From: Candidatus Nanohalarchaeota archaeon
GTDB lineage: Archaea; EX4484-52; B79-G9
Direction: 5' to 3'
Length of the DNA stretch: 5,101 bases
NCBI GenBank assembly: GCA_030635525.1
Contig: DAOVYR010000100.1
Coordinates: 1 to 5,101, forward strand
In this document: positions 1 through 5,101 of the stretch, one piece after another
How the letters are laid out: the number at the start of each line of letters is the position of its first letter
How positions within the stretch are numbered: position 1 is the stretch's first letter
Position numbers and translations under genes: made by a program
Notes under the pieces: model-generated
What the model saw: the letters and a program-made list of their open reading frames with translations, nothing else
The model's database searches: none
What the model was told of the DNA's origin: nothing

Positions 1-2661
1 GTACCAATCAAAGTCACAAAACAAAACATAAGCGAAATAAAAGCACATATAAAAAACGGTCCCGACGTACACCCCGGCGCAAACTACGTGACACGCCCCG
101 ACGGCATCCGAAAAAGAATCATCAACGAAAACAAAGAATCAGTTCTTGAAGAACTCACACAAGGGTACATCGTAGAACGGCACCTCATAGACGGCGACGT
201 CGTCCTCTTCAACAGGCAGCCTTCACTCCACCGCATGTCCGTAATGGCACACTACGCAAAGATAATGCCCCACAAGACATTCAGGCTAAACCTCTGCGTA
301 TGCAAACCCTACAACGCAGACTTCGACGGCGACGAAATGAACCTCCACGTCCCCCAGACCGCCGAAGCAAGATCAGAAGCAGAACAACTCATGCTAGTTG
401 AACAGAACATCAAATCGCCTCGCTTCGGAGGCCCCATTATAGGCTGCGACCAGGACTACATCTCCGGCGCATACCTCCTGACAAGAATCGGGACAGAATT
501 CACAAAACAAGAAACAGCACAGATAATATCCAACTCAGACATAACCGCAGACCTCAAAAAAGACACATACACAGGCAAAGAACTATTCAGCTTTGCTATG
601 CCCAAAGGCATAAATCTGGAATACAAAGCCAACACATGCCGCAAATGTGAAACATGCAAAAAAGCACAATGCGAAAACGACGCATACGTAATCATAGAAA
701 ACGGCGAACTCAAAAAAGGTGTCATCGACAGCAACGGCATCGCAGCCTTCAAAGGAAAAGTAATCGACATCATCGACATGGAAAAAGGACACACAGAAGC
801 AAGAATATTCATAGACAGCATAACAAAAATCATATCCCACACAATGATGAAATTCGGCTTCAGCATATCCCTCGACAACCTCGACACAGACAAAAAAACC
901 CAGGACAACATACAAAAGGGAATCGACGAACAACTAAAAGAAATTGACAAACTAATAGAAATATACAAAAAAGGAAAAATAGAAGTATCCCCTGGAAGAA
1001 GTCAGGAAGAAACCCTCGAAGACCTGATAATGATTGAACTCTGGAAAATCACAAACACAACCCAGGAAATAATCGACAAAAACGTAGACGAAACAAACAC
1101 AGCAATAGTCATGGCACGAACAGGCGCCCGCGGCAGCATCCAAAACCTCGCATACATGTCAGGACTGGTAGGCCAGGAGACAATCCGCGGCAGAAGAATA
1201 TTTCGCGGCTACACAGGAAGAACCCTCTCACACTTCAAAAAAGGCGACCTCGGCCCGGCATCACACGGCTTCGTAAGATCATCCTTCCAGAAAGGAATAG
1301 AGCCGATAGAATTCTTCTTCGAAGTCATGAAAGGCCGTGAAGGCATTATGGACTCATCACTAAAAACACGCGTCAGCGGCTACATGCAGCGCCGCCTCGT
1401 AAGCGCCCTCCAGGACATAAAAATAGGCAAAGATTACCGCGTCCGTGACAGTTCAAATACAATAATCCAGTTCATCCCCGGCGAAGACTGCATAGACCCC
1501 GCAAAAAGCGACGGCGGCTACATCAACAAAGAAATAGCAACAAAAAACAGGCTTAACAAAAAACATACCGAAAACCAAACAACTGGAAAACTACCGGGCA
1601 TCTACGAAAACATGGACCTGACAAAAAAAGAAAAAGACATGCTCCAAAAAAGATACCCGCGCCTCAAATACGAAATAGGTGAAGCAGTAGGCGTAATAGC
1701 GGCCCAGTCAATCTCAGAGCCGGCAACACAGACCACACTAAGAGCATACCACTCCGAAGGCCGTACACAACTGGTCACAACAAAAGGTCTCCCAAGACTA
1801 ATTGAACTATTTGACGCAAGAAAAATACCCAAAACACCTACAATGGAAATCTACCTCGACGAAGAACACAACAACAAAGAAGACGCAAGAAAAATAGCCG
1901 CAAAAATAAAAGAAACCAAGCTAAAACACATACTAAAAGAAGACTCAATAGACCTTATAAATCTAAGAGTCGAACTTGTACCAGACAAAACCCTGCTCGA
2001 CAACCTCGACATCACAACAGAAAACCTCATCTCACTAATCAAAAAAGGCATAAAATATATAAACATCTCATCCGAAAAAGACATAATAATAATTGAAATC
2101 GCGGAAACCAAAAAACCCGATTTCTCAATAAGCGACCTGCAATCCATAAGAGTCCGCGTAAGAAGCCTCTTCATAAAAGGCATCAAAGGCATAGAACAGG
2201 CAATAGTTGAAATCGAAAACGACCAATGGACAATAAAAACCCTCGGCTCAAACCTCAAAAAAGTCCTGAAAATGCCGGGAATAAACATGACAAAAACCAC
2301 ATCAAACAACATATTCGAAGTTGCAAAAACTCTGGGCATAGAAGCCGCAAGAAACGCAATAATAAAAGAAGCACTAAGCACAATGCGTGAACAGGGCGTC
2401 GACACAGACATACGCCACCTCCTCGTCGTCGCAGACGCGATGACAAACGACGGCACAATCAAGGCCATCGGCAGATACGGTCTCGCCGGCAAGAAATCAT
2501 CAGTACTCTCAAGAGCAAACTTCGAAGAGACAGTAAAACACCTCACCAACGCTGCCTCCGCAGGAGAAATAGACCCTCTCGAAAGCGTAATAGAGAACAT
2601 AATAATAGGAAACATCGCACCCATCGGCACAGGAATGATAAAACTAAAAGTAAAAGACTAA
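1..2661 (+). CDS. rpoA: DNA-directed RNA polymerase subunit A, single-gene A'/A'' form (5' partial)
   Basis: Largest catalytic subunit of archaeal RNA polymerase, equivalent to bacterial beta' and eukaryotic Rpb1. The frame is open from base 1, and the residues before the GTG at 88 continue the family motif NGPDVxPGANYV, so that GTG is internal. 886 residues are visible; roughly 370-390 N-terminal residues of A' should lie upstream. In order: FNRQPSLHR; the catalytic Mg-binding NADFDGD at residues 105-111 (313-333); a CX2CX2CX4C zinc motif at residues 213-224 (637-672); the funnel region; the bridge helix around residues 432-465; the usual A' end (GEDxxDPxKS, to 1509); a linker; then A'' with AAQSIxEP (from 1699), the trigger-loop His at residue 584 (1750-1752), GLPRLIELFDAR, and a C-terminal clamp/jaw part ending in IGTGM. 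No stop or split separates A' from A''. Several bridge-helix and trigger-loop residues are atypical (see findings). First visible gene of the operon, 16 bases before rpl30e. Identity is certain. Confidence 0.98.
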   Translation, partial: VPIKVTKQNISEIKAHIKNGPDVHPGANYVTRPDGIRKRIINENKESVLEELTQGYIVERHLIDGDVVLFNRQPSLHRMSVMAHYAKIMPHKTFRLNLCVCKPYNADFDGDEMNLHVPQTAEARSEAEQLMLVEQNIKSPRFGGPIIGCDQDYISGAYLLTRIGTEFTKQETAQIISNSDITADLKKDTYTGKELFSFAMPKGINLEYKANTCRKCETCKKAQCENDAYVIIENGELKKGVIDSNGIAAFKGKVIDIIDMEKGHTEARIFIDSITKIISHTMMKFGFSISLDNLDTDKKTQDNIQKGIDEQLKEIDKLIEIYKKGKIEVSPGRSQEETLEDLIMIELWKITNTTQEIIDKNVDETNTAIVMARTGARGSIQNLAYMSGLVGQETIRGRRIFRGYTGRTLSHFKKGDLGPASHGFVRSSFQKGIEPIEFFFEVMKGREGIMDSSLKTRVSGYMQRRLVSALQDIKIGKDYRVRDSSNTIIQFIPGEDCIDPAKSDGGYINKEIATKNRLNKKHTENQTTGKLPGIYENMDLTKKEKDMLQKRYPRLKYEIGEAVGVIAAQSISEPATQTTLRAYHSEGRTQLVTTKGLPRLIELFDARKIPKTPTMEIYLDEEHNNKEDARKIAAKIKETKLKHILKEDSIDLINLRVELVPDKTLLDNLDITTENLISLIKKGIKYINISSEKDIIIIEIAETKKPDFSISDLQSIRVRVRSLFIKGIKGIEQAIVEIENDQWTIKTLGSNLKKVLKMPGINMTKTTSNNIFEVAKTLGIEAARNAIIKEALSTMREQGVDTDIRHLLVVADAMTNDGTIKAIGRYGLAGKKSSVLSRANFEETVKHLTNAASAGEIDPLESVIENIIIGNIAPIGTGMIKLKVKD

Positions 2662-2677
2662 CATTAATGGTGTTAAA

Positions 2678-2941
2678 ATGGACATAACAAAAACAATCAA
2701 AAACGCAATAGACTCAGGCAAAATAACAATCGGCACAGACACGACCCTAAAATACCTGAAACTGGACAAACTGGATTCCGCCATAATCGCCGCAAACTGC
2801 CCAAAAAACATCCGGCGCGACATAGAAAACACAGCAAAACTCTCAAAATCAAAAATACACACATTCAACGGCACAAGCATCGAGTTAGGCTCATGTGCAA
2901 GAAAGCCATTTTCAATAGTAGTACTAGGCCTAAAAAAATAA
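2678..2941 (+). CDS. rpl30e: Large-subunit ribosomal protein L30e (eL30)
   Basis: 87-residue protein of the L30e/L7Ae-like RNA-binding fold, a component of the archaeal large ribosomal subunit. Family signatures in order are an N-terminal helix with a DSGK turn (residues 12-15), IIAANCP near residues 36-42, a DIENTAKLS helix, and the closing GTSIELGSCARKPF segment, which matches the usual GTSxELGxxxxKPF. It is slightly shorter than the usual 95-100 residues because the C-terminal tail is nearly missing, and it ends in LKK. The ATG is supported by GGTG at 2669-2672, five bases upstream. It lies 16 bases after the RNA polymerase gene and 26 before the NusA-like gene, the standard archaeal order. 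Identity is secure from motifs and neighbourhood. Confidence 0.95.
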   Translation: MDITKTIKNAIDSGKITIGTDTTLKYLKLDKLDSAIIAANCPKNIRRDIENTAKLSKSKIHTFNGTSIELGSCARKPFSIVVLGLKK

Positions 2942-2955
2942 AACAGCCAACCCCA

Positions 2956-2960
2956 GGCGA
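2956..2960 (+). promoter_or_regulatory. Probable Shine-Dalgarno for the NusA-like gene
   Basis: GGCGA, one mismatch from the archaeal GGTGA motif, ends seven bases before the ATG at 2968. That is the same spacing as the perfect GGTGA before rps12. It supports 2968 as the start instead of the in-frame ATG at 2893, which lies inside rpl30e. Confidence 0.5.
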
Positions 2961-2967
2961 GAATCCA

Positions 2968-3387
2968 ATGCCAGTAAAATACACAAACGACGACATAATA
3001 AACATCACAACATTCGAAAAAATCACAAGAACACATGTTGTTGACTACGCAAACGAAAACGAGACATTATATTTCGTAGTAAAAACAAACAATTTCAAAA
3101 ACCTCATCGGCAAAAACGGCTCAGAAATAAAAAAAATCATCAAAAAAATGAACCAGAACCTGATAATATACAGGCACTCGGAAAACGCAGAAGAATTCAC
3201 AAAAAACATGTTGCCCACCCCTGCAAAAAAAATAAGCCTGACCGAAAACAACCAAAAAAAGACAATAACCATCGAAACAGAAAAAAGAAACAAAGGTTTG
3301 CTAATAGGCAGAGGCGGCAAAAACATAAACATAATCAAAATCTTTTTAAAAAGACAGTTCAATATTGATAACATAAAAATAGAATAA
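2968..3387 (+). CDS. nusA: NusA-like transcription factor, two KH domains
   Basis: 139-residue archaeal NusA homologue. It is the short archaeal type, made only of the two KH RNA-binding domains and lacking the S1 and N-terminal polymerase-binding domains of bacterial NusA. The first KH loop is GKNG at residues 48-51, preceded by LI and followed by SEIKKI. The second is GRGG at residues 114-117 in LLIGRGGKNI. The protein ends in a LKRQFNIDNIKIE-like strand as in the family. In archaea the gene usually sits between rpl30e and rps12, as here, and a role in transcription elongation/termination or RNA binding is inferred from the family. Start choice: an in-frame ATG at 2893 would add 25 residues overlapping the rpl30e 3' end in another frame. 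The start at 2968 gives the normal family length and has a plausible ribosome binding site. Many lysines and asparagines are present, in line with the rest of the window. Confidence 0.92.
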   Translation: MPVKYTNDDIINITTFEKITRTHVVDYANENETLYFVVKTNNFKNLIGKNGSEIKKIIKKMNQNLIIYRHSENAEEFTKNMLPTPAKKISLTENNQKKTITIETEKRNKGLLIGRGGKNINIIKIFLKRQFNIDNIKIE

Positions 3388-3400
3388 TGGTGAAACAAAA

Positions 3401-3829
3401 ATGTCAGGCGGACTATACGCAGGAAGAAACCTCAAAAAAGACAGGAAAAAGAAGAAATGGAAATCAATAGACTTCGCAAGAAAGACCCTACGCCTCAAAG
3501 AAAAAACAGACCCCTTGGAAGGCTCAGCACAGGCAAAAGGCATAGTCCTTGAAAAAAGGCAGCTCGAAGCAAAACAGCCCCACTCAGGCATGCTAAAATG
3601 CGTAAGAGTACAGCTAATCAAAAACGGAAAACAGATTACCGCATTCTGCCCTCTGACAGGTGCCATAAACCACGTTCAGGAACACGATGAAGTCCTCCTC
3701 GAAGGAATCGGCGGCTCAGAATCCGGTCCAAAAGGATCGCTTCCATCAGTAAAATGGAAAGTGATCCAGGTAAACGGCATTTCACTGAACGAACTCATAA
3801 AAGGCACAAAAAAAAGACCAAGCAAGTAG
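3401..3829 (+). CDS. rps12: Small-subunit ribosomal protein S12 (uS12)
   Basis: 142-residue archaeal/eukaryotic-type S12, close to the usual 142-147. S12 sits at the 30S decoding centre and helps monitor codon-anticodon pairing. Recognisable parts: a basic N-terminal extension (GRNLKKDRKKKKW), DPLEG at residues 37-41, QAKGIVLEK at 44-52, EAKQP at 56-60, CVRVQLIKNGK at 67-77, the EHDEV motif at 94-98, EGIGG, and a KVIQVNGISLNEL end with a basic tail. A perfect GGTGA at 3389-3393 lies seven bases before the ATG, and only 13 bases separate it from the nusA stop. Oddities: the first decoding loop reads KQPHSGMLK where the family has KQPNSAxRK, and the second reads GSLPSVK where GDxPGVR is usual. 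Identity is certain; the effect of these changes is unknown. Confidence 0.97.
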   Translation: MSGGLYAGRNLKKDRKKKKWKSIDFARKTLRLKEKTDPLEGSAQAKGIVLEKRQLEAKQPHSGMLKCVRVQLIKNGKQITAFCPLTGAINHVQEHDEVLLEGIGGSESGPKGSLPSVKWKVIQVNGISLNELIKGTKKRPSK

Positions 3830-3831
3830 AA

Positions 3832-3837
3832 GATGAT
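3832..3837 (+). promoter_or_regulatory. Possible Shine-Dalgarno that would favour the second rps7 ATG
   Basis: GATGAT is one mismatch from GGTGAT and ends four bases before the ATG at 3842. It overlaps the first ATG at 3833, which itself has no GGTG-like site in the preceding 13 bases. This makes 3842 a serious alternative start for rps7, shortening the protein by three residues. Confidence 0.35.
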
Positions 3838-4462
3838 AACTATGACAGAAACAAAACAACAACCCTCTGAAATAAAACTATTCAACACATGGAGCACAGA
3901 AAACATAAAAGTCTCAGACCCCGGACTCGTAAACTACATAAACCTAAGCCCCGTGATAGTACCAAAAAGCGGCGGAAGACACGCAAAAAACCCGTTCCAC
4001 AAATCAAAGCTAAACATCACAGAACGCCTGATAAACAAGATGTTCGTCGCAGGCCACCGCGGCAAAAAACACAAATTCTCAAGCGGCCACAACGTCGGCA
4101 CCACAACAAAGACAACAAAAATATTAATAGAAGCATTCAACATAATCGAGGAAAAAACCAAAAAAAATCCCGTTGAAGTTCTCGTAAAAGCAATAGAAAA
4201 CTCCGCACCGCTGGAAGAGGTCCTCACATATCAGAAAGGCGGCATATTCGCAAGAGAATCCGTAGTAACAGCCCCCCAAAGAAGAGTCGACCTTGCACTG
4301 AAACACATCGCACAGGGCTCATACCAAAGAACCGTAAAAAAGAAAAAAAGCGCCGCACAAGGACTCTCAGACGAAATACTCTCAGCCTACAAAAGCGATC
4401 CTGCAAGCTTCGCAATGCAGGAAAAGACAAGAAGAGACAAAGAAGCCACCGGCGCAAGATAA
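3833..4462 (+). CDS. rps7: Small-subunit ribosomal protein S7 (uS7)
   Basis: 209-residue archaeal-type S7, a primary 16S rRNA-binding protein that organises the 30S head. Family motifs in order: KLFNTWS at residues 15-21, DPGL at 29-32, the archaeal SGGRHAK at 46-52, ITERLINKM at 62-70, GKKHK at 77-81, the NPVEVLVKAIENSAP helix at 112-126, QRRVDLAL at 149-156, and a basic C-terminus ending in GAR. Between GKKHK and the next helix there is an SSGHNVGTTTKTT stretch, longer than in the S7 sequences I remember. The start is ambiguous: ATG 3833 lies three bases after the rps12 stop, and ATG 3842 has the better upstream motif. It is the last gene of the operon here. Elongation factor genes that often follow S7 in archaea are not present. 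Its final codons form one arm of a terminator-like hairpin. Confidence 0.96.
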   Translation: MITMTETKQQPSEIKLFNTWSTENIKVSDPGLVNYINLSPVIVPKSGGRHAKNPFHKSKLNITERLINKMFVAGHRGKKHKFSSGHNVGTTTKTTKILIEAFNIIEEKTKKNPVEVLVKAIENSAPLEEVLTYQKGGIFARESVVTAPQRRVDLALKHIAQGSYQRTVKKKKSAAQGLSDEILSAYKSDPASFAMQEKTRRDKEATGAR

Positions 4463-4483
4463 GCGCCCCTATTTCTTTTTTTT
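4451..4483 (+). terminator. Hairpin plus T tract ending the ribosomal operon
   Basis: GGCGC (4451-4455) and GCGCC (4463-4467) are perfect inverted repeats that form a five-pair GC stem with a seven-base loop containing the rps7 stop codon. After CCTA comes a T tract (4472-4483, eleven T in twelve bases, one C). Archaeal polymerase terminates readily on T-rich stretches even without a hairpin, so the T tract is the stronger element. The stem could add pausing or protect the 3' end. The change of gene content and the TATA-like site downstream fit transcription ending here. Confidence 0.75.
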
Positions 4484-4517
4484 CTACTCATTACACTAAT
4501 ACTTTAGCCAAAGCCAT

Positions 4518-4534
4518 AAAATCATTTATTTATA
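4518..4534 (+). promoter_or_regulatory. BRE/TATA-like promoter of the MATE gene
   Basis: ATTTATTTATA at 4524-4534 is an archaeal TATA-like element preceded by an A-rich AAAAT (4518-4522) that could serve as the TFB recognition element. Its centre lies about 27 bases before the ATG at 4556. Archaeal transcription starts about 25-27 bases downstream of the TATA centre, which places the start site at or within a few bases of the ATG. The surrounding gap (4463-4555) contains no other recognisable element. Confidence 0.6.
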
Positions 4535-4555
4535 GACTAGCCACCAAAAAAACAG

Positions 4556-5101
4556 ATGAAAAGATTTTCTAAAGAAAACATAGACATAACAAGCGGCGAC
4601 ATAAAAAGCACACTTATAGCCCTCTCAACACCGATAGTCCTCTCAATGGCATTACAGACAGCATTCAACATAATAGACGCCATCTTCTTAGGCAGACTCA
4701 GCGCAGATGCCCTCGCAGCCATAAGCATTACATTTCCCGTAATCTTCTTCATAATCGCAATAGGTATAGGAATAGGCATAGGAGTAACATCCCTTGTAGC
4801 GCGATACATCGGCAAAAACCAAATCATAGACGCAAGACAAACAGCAACCCATGGACTAATCCTTACAGCCATAATAAGCATAGCCTCAACTGCCCTGGGT
4901 CTCTATTACATAGAACATATCTTCACACTCATGGGTGCAGAAACAGCCATAATATCACTTGCAAAAAGCTACATGACAATAATAATCTATGGCTTCACCA
5001 TAATATTCACAGTATTCATCCTAAACTCCATATTGCACGGCGAAGGAGACACAATAACACCCATGAAAGCACTCGTAATATCAGTATCACTAAACATAAT
5101 A
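4556..5101 (+). CDS. MATE-family multidrug/cation efflux transporter (3' partial)
   Basis: The first 182 residues of an integral membrane antiporter of the MATE (NorM/DinF-like) family, which exports drugs or metabolites in exchange for Na+ or H+. MATE proteins are usually about 440-470 residues with 12 membrane segments, so less than half is visible, and the frame is still open at the window end. Supporting motifs are a short charged N-terminus, then P-I-V-L-S (26-30), Q34 and FNIIDAIFLGRLSADALAA at 37-55, the classic first-helix/loop signature. Next come FPVIFF, a glycine-rich helix ending TSLVARYIG (78-86), and LHGEGDTITPM at 160-170, which matches the family's GxGDTxTP loop. Hydrophobic segments fall near residues 18-44, 58-83, 97-119, 138-160 and from 171. 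There is no Shine-Dalgarno before the ATG, and the promoter spacing suggests leaderless translation. The substrate cannot be told from the sequence. Confidence 0.93.
   Translation, partial: MKRFSKENIDITSGDIKSTLIALSTPIVLSMALQTAFNIIDAIFLGRLSADALAAISITFPVIFFIIAIGIGIGIGVTSLVARYIGKNQIIDARQTATHGLILTAIISIASTALGLYYIEHIFTLMGAETAIISLAKSYMTIIIYGFTIIFTVFILNSILHGEGDTITPMKALVISVSLNII

Noticed and set aside
88..90. GTG as the start of the RNA polymerase gene
   Set aside because: The frame is open to base 1 and the residues before it (NGPDVHPGANY) are conserved subunit A sequence, so it is an internal Val codon.
637..672. CX2CX2CX4C in subunit A as a novel zinc insertion
   Set aside because: The same cysteine-rich motif followed by DAYVxIxNGEL is standard in archaeal A' subunits.
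654..947. 97-codon + strand frame inside rpoA
   Set aside because: Low-complexity Arg/His/Lys/Gln protein from an out-of-frame reading of A/C-rich sequence; a shadow.
1510..1680. Intein or mobile insertion at the A'/A'' junction
   Set aside because: The linker is only 57 residues, with no intein splice motifs (no N-terminal Cys/Ser block or C-terminal HN) and no repeats at its edges.
1851..2630. Long antisense open frame opposite the A'' region
   Set aside because: It lies fully within conserved subunit A coding sequence, resembles no family, and is explained by the scarcity of T- and G-ending codons on the + strand.
2893..2967. Longer NusA-like protein starting at ATG 2893
   Set aside because: It would overlap the 3' end of rpl30e by 49 bases, lacks a ribosome binding site, and adds residues not found in the family; 2968 gives the normal length.
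3889..4176. 95-codon + strand frame inside rps7
   Set aside because: Basic low-complexity shadow of the S7 gene with no ribosome binding site.
4537..4881. Antisense frame opposite the MATE gene
   Set aside because: The + strand frame carries clear MATE motifs; the hydrophobic antisense product is the usual mirror of a membrane protein gene.

Overview
The window is archaeal chromosomal DNA. It carries the 3' part of the conserved transcription/translation operon rpoA – rpl30e – nusA-like – rps12 – rps7, and then a separate gene for a MATE-family membrane transporter. The archaeal assignment rests on three things: the L30e gene next to a short two-KH NusA homologue, the archaeal/eukaryotic forms of S12 (with a KQPxS-type loop) and S7, and GGTGA-type ribosome binding sites. 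The large RNA polymerase subunit is one continuous reading frame. In most archaea it is split into A' and A'' genes. The unsplit form is known from Thaumarchaeota and Aigarchaeota and may occur in other lineages. The fast-evolving, Lys/Ile-rich proteins would also suit a DPANN-type archaeon. I cannot fix the phylum from this window.

Layout: positions 1-2661 hold the RNA polymerase subunit A gene, whose 5' end lies upstream of the window. 2678-2941 is L30e, 2968-3387 the NusA-like KH protein, 3401-3829 S12 and 3833-4462 S7. All are on the + strand with gaps of 3 to 26 bases, so they are probably co-transcribed. A GC hairpin that overlaps the rps7 stop codon, followed by a T-rich tract (4451-4483), looks like the operon end. 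The elongation-factor and S10 genes that usually follow S7 in archaea are absent. After a 93-base gap, with a TATA-like element about 27 bases before the ATG, a MATE transporter gene starts at 4556 and runs off the window end. It has no ribosome binding site and is probably translated from a leaderless mRNA.

The operon products act together. RNA polymerase and the NusA-like factor work in transcription, while L30e, S12 and S7 are ribosomal. The most interesting sequence-level signals are amino-acid changes at positions that are normally near-invariant: the bridge helix and trigger loop of the polymerase, and both decoding-centre loops of S12. All lie in open frames with intact surrounding motifs, so they look like real lineage-specific divergence and not decay. 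No new gene system, CRISPR array, mobile element or RNA gene was seen.
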